Positions 27,801-36,660 of a DNA stretch of 64,000 nt are shown piece after piece. The stretch's first letter is position 1. Every line of letters starts with the position of its first letter. Location: positions 2,604,001 through 2,668,000 of the forward strand of contig NZ_CP095413.1 in NCBI RefSeq assembly GCF_023016285.1. The letters run 5' to 3'. Origin of the DNA: Muricauda sp. SCSIO 64092. GTDB taxonomy: Bacteria > Bacteroidota > Bacteroidia > Flavobacteriales > Flavobacteriaceae. The position numbers and the translations under genes were made by a program. A model generated the notes under the pieces. It searched no databases. It was given only the letters and a program-made list of their open reading frames with translations, and had not been told where the DNA came from.

Positions 27801-27972
27801 TAATGAGTTCGAACCACCACGCCTCGTAGACCCTGTTTCTTGCTACCAAGGTGCCAAAATCATTCTCTATGAAAGTAGCAAAGGCCATGGCCACGATTAT
27901 GGCCAAGAGCAATACAAAACTCATCTTGGTAGAAAACAACCATTTCATCACTCTTGGCCCCTTTTTATCCAT
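24847..27972 (-). CDS. ccsBA: Fused ResB-CcsA (CcsBA) cytochrome c biogenesis protein
   Basis: The 1041 residues join a ResB/CcsB-like N-terminal half to a CcsA-like C-terminal half. The N-terminal half has TM segments near 8-32, 50-70, 80-100 and about 430-450, with a large periplasmic domain. The C-terminal half (about 690-1040) has eight or so TM segments, the HPPWSDGFEM stretch and the heme-handling WWD motif (WGRYWAWDPKETWA). The system II synthase carries heme across the inner membrane and ligates it to CxxCH motifs. It lies 3 bp after the porin gene in the nrf operon, so it probably matures NrfH and NrfA. NrfA needs attachment at CWTCK as well as CxxCH. The start could also be M9 (27948). 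Confidence 0.93.
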   Translation of the reverse strand: MDKKGPRVMKWLFSTKMSFVLLLAIIVAMAFATFIENDFGTLVARNRVYEAWWFELIMAWLAVNFIFHIGQYKLFSKRKLAVGLFHSAFVVIIIGAGVTRYFSREGVIHIREGQTQHIFYSAENYLQLTNSHDQHAFSHQEFIPKVFQPNEYPISIAGQNFVFKAEEYIKGAKQGYGPGDQTLMEITALDGGIRKDFKLNKGQNFKVQEVTISTAALKEAQIQMFQTDSIWMIKSTFPIQLMKMANQEMSSLDSGMVAPLELRTIYQWESGSFVIRSILENVQPILEPEPDEKLAKDYLDGVKISIWDDKGKKLKTGYFHKVNRNPEWMEFEYEGSTYHFTYGPKAETLPFALHLSDFQLERYPGSTSPSSYASEVIVHDNGNQWPFRIFMNNVLDHGGYRFYQSSYDSDEKGTVLAINQDRPGTYITYLGYFLLALGMIWALFAPGSRFQFLMKKLGKPDKKVAIIILMMCSLIANAQKDTIPSWFVPKEKAQEYGTLIVQDLDGRMKPINTLANEIVRKIYGKTQISVTTASGTVSLTPEQFLLAVQLAPQHWTSMPIIKVDRKKGGDVFTFLDQEPVSHLRFEDFTTDKGAYKLLSLVEEANKLKPSERTEWHNEILKIDERFNIFYGLLTGDFLRIFPNRLDPNNTWFTTNQFNEGFEEEDANFVKNISGIYLARLREGIATGKWKEADDVFHYIDLYQRKAGANVYPTQTRIDAELLYNKINLGNRLFALFWLLGSILLTVAIILLFKQNRLLQLIWAIGSGLALIGWLTFTFHLGLRWFIAEHPPWSDGFEMLVFVAWGVLLFGLAFSRKTRFTIPLALLFSGTLLFVSFLDWLNPEITNLMPVLNSYWLKIHVAIIVSGYAPLALSAVLGLMSLLFLIFKPNNPRAIWWKAQKELITVNELSITIGLFLLAIGTFLGGVWANESWGRYWAWDPKETWALISVLVYALILHLRLVPATKSAIIYILASLWGFSSIIMTSFGVNYYLSGLHSYAKGDSVPIPAWVYWTVGFLFLVSIFAIISFQKLKPAEKKALVF

Positions 27973-27975
27973 ACA

Positions 27976-29292
27976 CTACTGTAAAACCCCAATAAATTTG
28001 GCTTTGCTATTTGGCCTGAAAACAAACATCAAGTAAGCCCAATTCTGTGTATTGTTGAGTTCAACAATCTGTGTGTTTTCAAAGGCATCCGATAGGAAGA
28101 GTTGACTGTATCCTCCCTGCAATGATACCGAATTGTTTATGATGACACCAAAAGTGAAATCAAGTTCTGTCCCCAAGCTCTTATCCGAAACCAATTCTCC
28201 GTTAAGACCCAGAGGGTCTGCATATGAAGAAAATAAATGGCCATTGGCTTGTATCCAAAATTTATCATTAAAGGAATACCGGCTTCTTAAGTAGATGTCA
28301 TGCAGTCCTACATTGTTTTCCCATCTGTTGGCTACAAAAAACCAATCCATTAAACCATTAAATAAATGATTGGTACCATATTGCAATGAATACGAATTAT
28401 TATTGGTTCCCTGCACGTTTCCATCTGTACCCGAGATTACCTCATACCCCAACGTGGCCCGCCATTTTCTGCCTGCTTGATTGTCAAAGATCAACTGGCT
28501 GATTTGGGCACTTGCGTTATAGGCAGATACGTTGAAACCATTGATATCTTTCCCGAACTGATAGTAGAAATATCCGCTTAAGGTAGTTTTGTTCAGTGTC
28601 GTTTTTAATGTGGGAATCCCCACGGTCTGCCTAAAATGTATATCATCGTTCAAAGGTTGACCCGTAGGGTCTAAGGCTGGATTCTGCCTGCCCTCATTCC
28701 AAAATAAAAGGGAAAAATCCAAATTGCCAATGGCATCCTCATAATGAACCAGCTGTGCAGATCGATATTGGTTGGGTGTGGAAAAAAAATTGTCCGATAG
28801 CCGTTGTCCAACCTGGTTAAAACCTCCACCAAAGTGTAGTTTGCTATTGCCTTTTTCATATTTAACCAAGGCAAAATCGTGTGATCTGGCCTGAAGCGCC
28901 CAATCCAAGTTTCCCAGGAATCGTGCATTGTCATAATTCAATTCCTGTCTCCCCAGCTTAATTTTCCAATACTCCCCGGCCTTAAATTCACCCCAAGCTT
29001 CATGAACGGATAAAAAACCATCACTGATATTTGCTTGAGGGGTACTACCCCAGGTACGGACATCCTGAACACTCATAAAAAAGTTGAAATCATCTAATGT
29101 ATAGCCCGCCTGGAGCCTTGCCCGATGAGCTATAAAGCCTGCCGGATCCATATTTTCCAGAATGGGTTCATTATAACCATTCCGGTATTCACTTCGAATA
29201 AGCATCTGTCCGTCCAGGTTAAACTGTCCAAAAGATGTTTTGGGGGCTAAAACAAAGCATAGTAAGCCCAGGGAATATTTTAACAACTTCAT
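27976..29292 (-). CDS. Outer-membrane beta-barrel protein (alginate-export/porin-like) of the nrf operon
   Basis: The 438-residue protein has a signal peptide (MKLLKYSLGLLCFVLAPKTS, then FGQ). Alternating aromatic strands follow, such as MLIRSEYRNGYNEP, WKIKLGRQELNYDNARFLG and FTFGVIINNSVSLQGGYSQL. The LGRQELNYDN motif is typical of the alginate_exp/porin-like barrel family in Bacteroidota. It probably admits small anions such as nitrite or nitrate to the periplasm, judging by its place between nrfA and ccsBA (gaps of 9 and 3 bp). Substrate specificity is inference. Confidence 0.85.
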   Translation of the reverse strand: MKLLKYSLGLLCFVLAPKTSFGQFNLDGQMLIRSEYRNGYNEPILENMDPAGFIAHRARLQAGYTLDDFNFFMSVQDVRTWGSTPQANISDGFLSVHEAWGEFKAGEYWKIKLGRQELNYDNARFLGNLDWALQARSHDFALVKYEKGNSKLHFGGGFNQVGQRLSDNFFSTPNQYRSAQLVHYEDAIGNLDFSLLFWNEGRQNPALDPTGQPLNDDIHFRQTVGIPTLKTTLNKTTLSGYFYYQFGKDINGFNVSAYNASAQISQLIFDNQAGRKWRATLGYEVISGTDGNVQGTNNNSYSLQYGTNHLFNGLMDWFFVANRWENNVGLHDIYLRSRYSFNDKFWIQANGHLFSSYADPLGLNGELVSDKSLGTELDFTFGVIINNSVSLQGGYSQLFLSDAFENTQIVELNNTQNWAYLMFVFRPNSKAKFIGVLQ

Positions 29293-29301
29293 AATAATGT
29301 T

Positions 29302-30798
29302 TTAATTGGATACTGATATGGTATTGATTGGGGTTTGATTCTCTCTTTCCTTTCCCTCTTTGAGCCACTGGGGGATTACTTCTTTGATGAACCTTTCTTT
29401 ATCGGCTTTGAGCTTTGGCATATCCAGACCGATATATTCCTGAAGTACTTCTTTGCTACTAAAATCTGGCATGGGCACGGGTTGATTAAATCCTAAATCT
29501 GCGAGCAACCTGCTGAGTTCTATCCTGGTTTCCTGTATCATTCCAGTGGCTGAGGTCACCGTTCTGCTGGTTTCCAAAGGGGAGTGAAATGCCGCTCCAT
29601 GCGAGGCCACCGTATAGTCCCATCTCCATTGCGCATGCCGAATACCTTGCTGTATGGGCTTCATTTGCTCTTCGGTGGCACCCAATTCCCAAGCCTTTGC
29701 AGCCTCTATATGTGCCATAGCTATGAGCCTCTGGAGCTTTTTGGTCCCTTCCTTTATTTTTCTCTGACGATCATATACATCCGTCATCAAGTCCGAAACC
29801 TTTTCCCTGTGACAGACAAAACATGAGTTTTCCACATTGTCCAATGGCGATCCTATGTGGTGGTTGGTAAATTTCTGACCGCCCTCGGTTTGGTAAGGCA
29901 TATGACAATCCGCGCAGCTTACCCCACGCTTCGCATGGATTCCTGTCAGGTACACTTCATAATCGGGGTGTTGGGCCTTGAGCATAGGTGTTTTGCTCAA
30001 TGGGTGTGTCCAATCTGCAAATTGGAAGTTATCATAGTATTCCTCCATGCCTTCGACGGTCATGCCGTCTTTCCACGGAAAGGTCAGATACTTTGCATTT
30101 CCCTTGCCCGGTTTCTTTCCATCAAAATAATATTCCACATGGCACTGTGCGCATACGAGAGATCTCATTTCTTGATGGGAGGCGTCATTGATGTCTTTTC
30201 CCATCGCTTCGTAGGCTTCAATTAAAGCAGGACGGGTAATGGTCAATTTCATCGTCTTTGGGTTATGGCAATCGGCACAACCGATAGGATTGACTACCTC
30301 TGAACCTAAATCCGACCATTTCCCAGTGTAGTACTCGGCAACACCCATTTCATTCATTAACCTTGGTACATCTGGGCTCTTACAGGTCCAGCAAGTAGAT
30401 GGCATAGGGCCTTCCCCAGCTTCCATCGGAGCTCCCGTCCTTAAGGACTTCTGTAGGTCGGTAATGGCCCACGCATGTCCCTTGGGTGCATTGTAATCCT
30501 TCGAAAACCCGTAACCTGCCCAGAGTATGACCAATTCGGGGTCGGATTCCAAAATATCGTGATGACCGGAAGTGCCATATAAACTTTTAAATGTGGTGTC
30601 CTTGGTTTTTTGATAAGACTGATACTGTCTGGGATAATTCAATCCCCAGACAGAATCCCTGGACTCAATACCATCAATGGCAACTTTGGGTTGGTATGCA
30701 AACTTTGCCTCCGATTTACGCTCAAATATGTTCACGGCCAGTAATGCCAATAGAAAAGCGGCAAGGGCTGTTATGGTAAAAAGAATCCAATTTTTCAT
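29302..30798 (-). CDS. nrfA: Ammonia-forming cytochrome c nitrite reductase
   Basis: The 498-residue periplasmic pentaheme enzyme reduces nitrite to ammonium with six electrons. One N-terminal TM or signal anchor (about 4-24) precedes the catalytic CWTCK heme site (C136-K140), whose lysine is the active-site heme ligand. Four ordinary sites follow: CADCH, CAQCH, CADCH and CFVCH. Length and motif order fit NrfA. It is 6 bp downstream of nrfH, which delivers electrons from menaquinol. The cell can therefore probably respire nitrite or detoxify it to ammonium. Confidence 0.98.
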   Translation of the reverse strand: MKNWILFTITALAAFLLALLAVNIFERKSEAKFAYQPKVAIDGIESRDSVWGLNYPRQYQSYQKTKDTTFKSLYGTSGHHDILESDPELVILWAGYGFSKDYNAPKGHAWAITDLQKSLRTGAPMEAGEGPMPSTCWTCKSPDVPRLMNEMGVAEYYTGKWSDLGSEVVNPIGCADCHNPKTMKLTITRPALIEAYEAMGKDINDASHQEMRSLVCAQCHVEYYFDGKKPGKGNAKYLTFPWKDGMTVEGMEEYYDNFQFADWTHPLSKTPMLKAQHPDYEVYLTGIHAKRGVSCADCHMPYQTEGGQKFTNHHIGSPLDNVENSCFVCHREKVSDLMTDVYDRQRKIKEGTKKLQRLIAMAHIEAAKAWELGATEEQMKPIQQGIRHAQWRWDYTVASHGAAFHSPLETSRTVTSATGMIQETRIELSRLLADLGFNQPVPMPDFSSKEVLQEYIGLDMPKLKADKERFIKEVIPQWLKEGKERENQTPINTISVSN

Positions 30799-30804
30799 TT
30801 TATG

Positions 30805-31446
30805 CTATTTTTCGTTTTTTGTTTGGGTGTCATCCATTGATTTTTCAAGCCATTCGGGAATCACGGAAAGATCTTCTGGTGCGTATTCACGAATGGGTTC
30901 TATCTGTGCGCCTACGGCCGAAAGACTTCTTACCCTCCCATGGGGCACATCCCGGTGGCATTCCCAGCAGGTCCTATCCGTACGATTGGCTTGGTGCTCT
31001 GAAATAAACGCAGCTGTTTTGGCATCTGTCACCTGATCTTGATGACATCGAATACAATTGTTTTGAATGACCTCAATGGAAGGTGGTCGTGCTCTAATCA
31101 CTTCCGGTTCAGCGCGGACAGTGTATACTGAGGCGTGATAAAGCCCGTCTTTCGCCTTGAAAAAATATTTGTTCAACACGTTGTTATGTGGTACATGGCA
31201 GTCATTGCAGTTTGCTGTCTCCCTATGGGAGCTATGCGTCCAAGTGATGTACTGTGGTTGCATGATATGGCAATTGACGCAGGCCTGTGGATTGTCTGAG
31301 AGATAGGAGGAAGCATTGGAGAAATTCAGTAAGAAAAGCCCTAACCCAAAGATGATGGCAACAAAAAATGTTGCAAGCAAGCGCCATTTTTTAGGAGGAA
31401 CCAGACTATATTGAAATAAAAATCTCTTTAAGCGTTGTGACAACAT
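30805..31446 (-). CDS. nrfH: NrfH, membrane-anchored tetraheme quinol dehydrogenase
   Basis: The 213-residue NapC/NirT-family protein has one TM (about 22-42, LLATFFVAIIFGLGLFLLNF) and four heme sites CVNCH, CNDCH, CIRCH and CWECH. This is the expected count for NrfH. It oxidises menaquinol and passes electrons to NrfA. It is the first gene of the operon nrfH-nrfA-porin-ccsBA, with 6-9 bp gaps. It is somewhat longer than the usual 150-180 residues owing to a hydrophilic C-terminal tail. Confidence 0.96.
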   Translation of the reverse strand: MLSQRLKRFLFQYSLVPPKKWRLLATFFVAIIFGLGLFLLNFSNASSYLSDNPQACVNCHIMQPQYITWTHSSHRETANCNDCHVPHNNVLNKYFFKAKDGLYHASVYTVRAEPEVIRARPPSIEVIQNNCIRCHQDQVTDAKTAAFISEHQANRTDRTCWECHRDVPHGRVRSLSAVGAQIEPIREYAPEDLSVIPEWLEKSMDDTQTKNEK

Positions 31447-31772
31447 AAAAAGGACAAAAAAGTATTAAATCCATTGGCAAATTTGAACCTAACAGGGTAA
31501 GGAAAAAATGATTTTTGTCATAGATGGGATATTATTTTTGGTTAATTGTTATGATGTAGCCTACGGAGTTATGACGTTTGTTTGAATTCATATATGACAG
31601 GAGCACACTAAGCTGAAAATTCAAGTGAAATTTAAAAACAGGAGAGCATTGGACATTTCCATCAACGGGCCCTTTACGGAATGGTTTGAAGTAGGTTTGG
31701 TAGAATTATGGGACGCTTCAAGCAAAAAGGTCGTAGGATATGACCATGGGGTCATTGAGCCAACAGTGCAAT
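31447..31772. other. 326-bp region upstream of nrfH, with a GTG-start frame
   Basis: This gap must hold the nrf promoter. No clear TAnnTTTG box was found on the minus strand. It contains a direct repeat (listed separately) and the first part of a plus-strand frame (31625-31870) that starts with GTG, reads as plausible protein and then runs into the 3' end of arfB. Confidence 0.5.
31548..31577. promoter_or_regulatory. Direct repeat GTTATGAYGT upstream of nrfH
   Basis: GTTATGATGT (31548) and GTTATGACGT (31568) begin exactly 20 bp apart, two helical turns, about 100-130 bp upstream of the nrfH start. This spacing suits a dimeric regulator bound on one face of the helix. No known consensus was matched. 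Confidence 0.35.
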
Positions 31773-31870
31773 CTATTCTAAATTCGGCCTTCTACGGTTC
31801 GCCTTTTTCTCCGAATCCTTTCTTTTCGATTTCAACCGTTTTTCAACAGATGATTTGGTGGGCTTTGTAA
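31625..31870 (+). other. Doubtful 81-residue frame or gene remnant
   Basis: The frame begins with GTG and its first about 50 residues look protein-like (ISINGPFTEWFEVGLVELWD). From 31773 it lies antisense to the arfB 3' end and turns hydrophobic and unlikely. It could be the stump of a gene cut by rearrangement, or chance. No family recognised. Confidence 0.2.
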
Positions 31871-32177
31871 CTTTTCTCTTTTTAGGAACTTGCAAGCCCT
31901 TTTTTAGCAGCTCAAAAAAGCGTTTGGTCACCAGGGTTTTATTTTGGTATTGGCTTCGGGCTTCGTCACACTGCAAGATCAGGAGACTTTCTTTGGTCAG
32001 TCTATTTTTTAACTTCAATAACAAACGTTCCTTTTCAACAGCACTTAAACCTTTTGATTTGGTCAGATCAAAACTGAGCTCTACTTTGGATGAAACCTTG
32101 TTTACATGTTGCCCACCTGCACCACTGCTACGAATGGCCTTAAATGATAGTTCTTTTGCAATCCTCTCAGGATTCAT
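31773..32177 (-). CDS. arfB: Peptidyl-tRNA hydrolase ArfB (stalled-ribosome rescue)
   Basis: The 134-residue RF1-like protein has the catalytic GGQ loop in SSGAGGQHVNK and the basic C-terminal tail (KKRKVTKPTKSSVEKRLKSK and on) that enters the empty mRNA channel of a stalled ribosome. It hydrolyses peptidyl-tRNA on non-stop complexes. It lacks the codon-recognition domains of RF1/RF2, and its length fits YaeJ/ArfB. It overlaps the upstream ABC ATPase gene by 11 bp, so the two are probably cotranscribed. Confidence 0.95.
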   Translation of the reverse strand: MNPERIAKELSFKAIRSSGAGGQHVNKVSSKVELSFDLTKSKGLSAVEKERLLLKLKNRLTKESLLILQCDEARSQYQNKTLVTKRFFELLKKGLQVPKKRKVTKPTKSSVEKRLKSKRKDSEKKANRRRPNLE

Positions 32178-33162
32178 GTCCGGTCAGATTTCTTAAACGG
32201 CTGTTCACCAATTGTAGGGAGACATTTAGAAATACTTTTACATGTACTTCCAAGGCCTTTGTGTTCGTAAAAAATAGGGTCTTGCCACTTTCGGAGACAC
32301 CTTCAATCAAATAGTGACTCCCTTTAAAATGATTGTTTACCACATATACTTGAAGGCCGGATTTGCTTGAAATCTCAAATTCATGGGGATAGATCAATAT
32401 GGAAATGTCCCGTTCCGCATATGCTTTCAATTCTTTTAGGGGAAGTTCATTGACGGTTCCAAAAAGTGAAGCCACATACCTGCTTTTTGGATTCTTGAAC
32501 AACCGCTCCGTTTCTTGATAATCCTCCATATTCCCATCTTTTAATACCAAAATGGTATCCGCAAAAGAAAGCACATCATTGCTATCATGGGTTGCTGTCA
32601 AAACGGAGATACCTTTTTCCCTTAAATAGGGGAATACGCGGTAGCGAAGCTCATTTTTTTTAAATTGATCAATATTGCTAAAGGGTTCGTCCAAGAGCAA
32701 TACTTCAGGTTCTTGGGCCAATGCCCTTGCCAGGGCAACCCTTTGTTTTTGGCCTCCACTCAGGTTTTTAATAGGGACATCCGCAAAATGTTCCATGCCA
32801 ATAAGTTCCAAAAGCTCCTGTATTCTGGATTGATGGGTTTCCCCCTCAAAAACCGAGAGGTACTGACCAATGTTCTCGGCAACACTGATAAAGGGCATTA
32901 AATCAAATTCCTGGGATACATACTTCATAAAAGATTCCCCAGGCACCAAATTATAGTTTGGACCCAGAACTTGTTTATTATCCCAGGAAATAGTTCCCGC
33001 ATCCAGATGGAGCAATCCATAAATTGCCTTTAACAAGGTACTTTTGCCGGAACCACTTTCACCCATAATGGCCAAATGGCCCCCTTTTTCCAAAGTAAAG
33101 GAGAGGTTGGATAAAACCACTTTGTTTTTATAGGAAAAGGAAACATTGGTAACCGTTAACAT
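32167..33162 (-). CDS. ABC transporter ATP-binding protein without a visible permease
   Basis: The 331 residues contain Walker A GESGSGKST, Q-loop YVSQEFDLMPFIS, signature LSGGQKQRV, Walker B VLLLDEPFSNID and switch H in TATHDS. A C-terminal extension of about 100 residues (from about 230) with IYPHEFEI resembles the TOBE-type regulatory tail of PotA/FbpC-like importers. No permease or binding protein is adjacent. It may pair with proteins encoded elsewhere or act alone. It overlaps arfB by 11 bp. Confidence 0.9.
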   Translation of the reverse strand: MLTVTNVSFSYKNKVVLSNLSFTLEKGGHLAIMGESGSGKSTLLKAIYGLLHLDAGTISWDNKQVLGPNYNLVPGESFMKYVSQEFDLMPFISVAENIGQYLSVFEGETHQSRIQELLELIGMEHFADVPIKNLSGGQKQRVALARALAQEPEVLLLDEPFSNIDQFKKNELRYRVFPYLREKGISVLTATHDSNDVLSFADTILVLKDGNMEDYQETERLFKNPKSRYVASLFGTVNELPLKELKAYAERDISILIYPHEFEISSKSGLQVYVVNNHFKGSHYLIEGVSESGKTLFFTNTKALEVHVKVFLNVSLQLVNSRLRNLTGHES

Positions 33163-33201
33163 AATGAACTCATTTAAACTTTTCGGAATGCAGCTAAAAA
33201 G

Positions 33202-33231
33202 AAAAATCCGTTTTCTGAAAAACGGATTTTT
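33202..33231 (-). terminator. Rho-independent terminator after the prolyl oligopeptidase gene
   Basis: An inverted repeat AAAAATCCGTTTT / AAAACGGATTTTT with a short loop lies about 20 bp past the stop at 33252. On the minus strand the stem ends in a T run. Confidence 0.8.
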
Positions 33232-33251
33232 CGTTCCCTATATTTTAAATC

Positions 33252-35405
33252 CTAGTCTTTGAATTCCTTTAAAACCGCTTGATTGGGCAGTTCGTCAAAG
33301 CCCATATTAAAAAACGTAAATCCAAAAATGTCCGAATATTGTTCAATGGTCTTGCTGACCGGGGTTCCGGCTCCATGGCCTGCGTTGGTCTCAATTCGAA
33401 TGAGTGTAGGATTATCACCGGCCTGTTTTTCCTGAAGTTGGGCGGCAAACTTAAAACTATGGGCAGGGACCACCCGATCGTCATGATCTCCTGTGGTGAC
33501 CAGAGTGGCGGGGTATGCTACCCCTTCTTGTACATTGTGCACTGGGGAATATCCCTTTAAGTATTCGAACATCTCCGGGCTTTCTTCCGAGGTGCCATAA
33601 TCATATGCCCATCCCGCTCCGGCAGTAAAGGTGTGATAACGCAACATATCCAGAACCCCAACCGCTGGTAGTGCCACTTGCATTAAATCGGGACGTTGTG
33701 TCATGGTGGCACCAACCAAAAGCCCTCCGTTGGATCCGCCTCTTATCGCTAGGTATTCTTTTGAAGTGTACTTGTTCTCAATGAGGTATTCTGCAGCAGC
33801 AATAAAATCATCAAATACATTTTGCTTTTGCATTTTAGTGCCTGCAATATGCCATTTTTTACCATACTCCCCACCACCGCGTAAATTGGGAACCGCATAT
33901 ACACCACCTTGTTCCATCCAAACGGCATTCACAATACTGAAAGAAGGGGTAAGGCTAATATTGAATCCACCATAACCATAGAGGATGGTGGGGTTTTTGC
34001 CATTGAGTTCAACGCCCTTTTTATGGGTAATGATCATAGGGACCTTGGTACCGTCCTTGGAGGAATAGAACACTTGGGTAGATTCGTAATCCGAAGGATT
34101 AAAATCAATTTCAGGTTTCCAATACTGCTCGTACTCCCCATTGTCCACATTGTATTTGTATGAAGAGCCTGGGGTGTTGTAATTGGTAAAGGAAAAATAA
34201 AATTCGTTGTCCTCCTTTTTGCCGCCAAAACCTCCGGCACTTCCAACGCCGGGAAGTTCCACTTCACGAACTAAATTTCCCTCGTAATCATACTGTAATA
34301 CCTTGGAAATGGCATCCACCATATATTCCGTAAAGAAATAACCACCACCCGTGCCAGCGGTCAGCACATGTTCGGTTTCCGGGATGAAATCCTTCCAATG
34401 GTCCGGAGTGGGTTGGGAAGCATCGGTTACGACGATTTTTTTGTTAGGGGCATTTAAATTGGTCACCAACCAAAGTTTTGAACCTTCGTTTTCCATAACA
34501 TAGGTGTCAGACTCCGTATGGTCCAGAACGGTAACCAAAGGACTGTTCTTTTGGGTCAGGTCCTTTAAGAATAATTTATTCCCCGATGTTGAGGTAGAGG
34601 CGGAAATGAACAAATAGGTTTCATCTTCTGAAACATAACCTTGTATGTAACGGTGTTTCTCTTCTGGAGCACCTCCAAAAACAATCTTGTCCTCGGACTG
34701 TGGGGTACCCAATTTGTGGTAGTACAATTTGTGCTGGTCCGTCTTGGCGGAAAGCTCACTGCCTTTGGGCTTATCATAACTTGAATAGAAAAATCCATCG
34801 TTGCCCTTCCAAGAAATGCCACTGAATTTGATGTCTACCAGGGTATCTTCAACAATTTCCCTGTTTTCCGTATTGATTACGATGCCCTTACGCCAATCGC
34901 TACCTCCTTCGGAAATCAAATAGGCTGCTTTGGAACCATCCTTGGTAAAGCTCAGTCCCATTAAGGATGTAGTACCATCTTCGGAGAAGGAGTTTGGATC
35001 CAGGAACACTTCTTCCTCACCATTGCCTTTTTTGCGATAGACCACATATTGGTTTTGTAACCCATCGTTTTTATAGAAATAGGTGTAATCCCCTTCTTTA
35101 AAGGGAGAGCCCAATTTTTCGTAGTTCCATAATTTTTCAAGACGGTTTTTTAAAGCCGTGCGGAACGGGATTTTATCCAAATAGCCAAAGGTAACTTTGT
35201 TCTGTTCTTTTACCCAAGCTTCAGTCTCTTCACTCATATCATCTTCGAGCCAACGAAAAGGATCGGGTACTTCGGTTTCAAAATAGGTGTCGACCGTATC
35301 GACTTTTGCGGTTGCAGGATAGTTCACGGCGATAGGTTCTCTTTTAGTTTCGGTAGCGCAGGAGGCAAAAATAAGGAGCCCTAGCGAGAAAGTGAGTTGT
35401 TTCAT
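33252..35405 (-). CDS. Prolyl oligopeptidase, family S9A, lipoprotein
   Basis: The 717-residue protein is read from the ATG at 35405, where [16 protein letters not shown] gives a lipobox; the frame to 35423 adds six residues ahead of it. An N-terminal seven-blade propeller (about 60-420, starting [27 protein letters not shown]) is followed by an alpha/beta hydrolase domain. The nucleophile serine lies in [13 protein letters not shown], the Asp in [13 protein letters not shown] and the His in NAGHGAG. It cleaves short proline-containing peptides, here in the periplasm or at the outer membrane. The gene stands alone with its own terminator. Confidence 0.95.
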   Translation of the reverse strand: MKQLTFSLGLLIFASCATETKREPIAVNYPATAKVDTVDTYFETEVPDPFRWLEDDMSEETEAWVKEQNKVTFGYLDKIPFRTALKNRLEKLWNYEKLGSPFKEGDYTYFYKNDGLQNQYVVYRKKGNGEEEVFLDPNSFSEDGTTSLMGLSFTKDGSKAAYLISEGGSDWRKGIVINTENREIVEDTLVDIKFSGISWKGNDGFFYSSYDKPKGSELSAKTDQHKLYYHKLGTPQSEDKIVFGGAPEEKHRYIQGYVSEDETYLFISASTSTSGNKLFLKDLTQKNSPLVTVLDHTESDTYVMENEGSKLWLVTNLNAPNKKIVVTDASQPTPDHWKDFIPETEHVLTAGTGGGYFFTEYMVDAISKVLQYDYEGNLVREVELPGVGSAGGFGGKKEDNEFYFSFTNYNTPGSSYKYNVDNGEYEQYWKPEIDFNPSDYESTQVFYSSKDGTKVPMIITHKKGVELNGKNPTILYGYGGFNISLTPSFSIVNAVWMEQGGVYAVPNLRGGGEYGKKWHIAGTKMQKQNVFDDFIAAAEYLIENKYTSKEYLAIRGGSNGGLLVGATMTQRPDLMQVALPAVGVLDMLRYHTFTAGAGWAYDYGTSEESPEMFEYLKGYSPVHNVQEGVAYPATLVTTGDHDDRVVPAHSFKFAAQLQEKQAGDNPTLIRIETNAGHGAGTPVSKTIEQYSDIFGFTFFNMGFDELPNQAVLKEFKD

Positions 35406-35494
35406 TTTTATAGGATTAGTCAATCCTTAAAAATACCATGAAATAAGGGCGTTAAAGTTAATTCCTGGGGAAGCTTAACGTTTTTTAACGAAAA

Positions 35495-35506
35495 CGATTT
35501 AAATCG
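35495..35506. promoter_or_regulatory. Perfect palindrome CGATTTAAATCG
   Basis: A 12-bp perfect palindrome in the 197-bp gap between asd and the oligopeptidase gene, about 90 bp upstream of the latter's start. An operator is possible but unproven. Confidence 0.3.
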
Positions 35507-35620
35507 ATTGGCATTTCGAAATGAATGAAACGATTGGGAAATCCATCTGTTGATTAGTTGGATTTCTTACGCTCCCCTTCGACTTTGCCCAAGATCGGTT
35601 CGAAAGAAACCACTTAGAGA

Positions 35621-36610
35621 TCAAACCAAATTGTTCTGCACTAGATATTCCGCAATCTGAACGGCATTGGTAGCGGCTCCTTTGCGCAGGTTATCGGAGA
35701 CAATCCACATGTTCAATGTATTCCGTTGTGTTTCATCCCGGCGGATTCGACCCACAAAAACCTCATCCTTGTCATGCGCATAGATGGGCATGGGGTAGGT
35801 ATTGGTATCTGGATTGTCCTGTACGACGACCCCAGGGGTTTCATTGAGAAGTTTTCGAACTTCCGAAAGTTCAAAATCATTGTGGAACTCCACATTTACG
35901 GATTCCGAATGTCCGCCTGCAGTGGGAATGCGCACTGCGGTGGCACTCACCGAAAAAGTGCGGTCATCCAATATTTTTTGGGGTTCACGGGCAAGCTTCA
36001 TCTCTTCCTTGGTGTACCCATTTTCCAAAAACACATCACAATGGGGCAGGGCATTTCGGTTGATGGGATAGGGATAGGCCATTTCACCCTGAACGCCTGC
36101 CATTTCGTTTTCCAATTGTTGAACGGCCTTTACACCGGTTCCTGAAACCGATTGGTAGGTAGAAACCACAACGCGTTTCATTTGGTATTTTTTGTGCAAT
36201 GGGTTCAAGGCCATTACCATTTGGATGGTAGAGCAATTGGGGTTGGCAATAATTTTATCGGCCGGGGTCAATTCAGCGGCGTTGATTTCTGGGACCACCA
36301 ATTTTTTTGTGGGATCCATGCGCCATGCCGATGAGTTATCGATTACGGTCGTACCCACTTCGGCAAATTTTGGAGCCCATTCCAGAGAGGTACCCCCACC
36401 AGCGGAGAAAATCGCGATATCCGGTTTTGCCGAAACTGCGGTTTCCAGGCCAATGACCGTATATTCATCACCCTTATAGCTTAACTTTTTGCCTACGGAA
36501 CGTTCAGAAGCGACAAGCAACAATTCCGAAATGGGGAAATTACGTTCCGCCAACACTTTTAGCATCACTTCGCCAACCATTCCCGTGGCCCCAACAACCG
36601 CTACTTTCAT
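35621..36610 (-). CDS. asd: Aspartate-semialdehyde dehydrogenase
   Basis: The 329-residue cytoplasmic enzyme reduces aspartyl phosphate to aspartate semialdehyde with NADPH, feeding lysine/diaminopimelate, threonine and methionine synthesis. It shows the Rossmann motif VGATGMVGEVML, the catalytic cysteine in ANPNCSTIQMVMAL, the QSVSGTG loop and the catalytic histidine region TAGGHSESVNVEF. Length is typical of the bacterial type. A Bacteroidota-type promoter lies just upstream. The gene appears monocistronic. Confidence 0.97.
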   Translation of the reverse strand: MKVAVVGATGMVGEVMLKVLAERNFPISELLLVASERSVGKKLSYKGDEYTVIGLETAVSAKPDIAIFSAGGGTSLEWAPKFAEVGTTVIDNSSAWRMDPTKKLVVPEINAAELTPADKIIANPNCSTIQMVMALNPLHKKYQMKRVVVSTYQSVSGTGVKAVQQLENEMAGVQGEMAYPYPINRNALPHCDVFLENGYTKEEMKLAREPQKILDDRTFSVSATAVRIPTAGGHSESVNVEFHNDFELSEVRKLLNETPGVVVQDNPDTNTYPMPIYAHDKDEVFVGRIRRDETQRNTLNMWIVSDNLRKGAATNAVQIAEYLVQNNLV

Positions 36611-36630
36611 CTTTATAAGATTTGAGCAGA

Positions 36631-36660
36631 CAAAAGTACTTTACTTCGCGGAGCAAACAA
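36631..36660 (-). promoter_or_regulatory. Bacteroidota-type promoter for asd
   Basis: On the minus strand, TTG (36660-36658) is followed after 19 bases by TACTTTTG (36638-36631), an exact match to TAnnTTTG. The -7 box ends about 20 bases before the ATG at 36610. Confidence 0.65.

Noticed and set aside
29584..30225. Plus-strand frames inside nrfA
   Set aside because: They are antisense to a gene with all five NrfA heme motifs in order.
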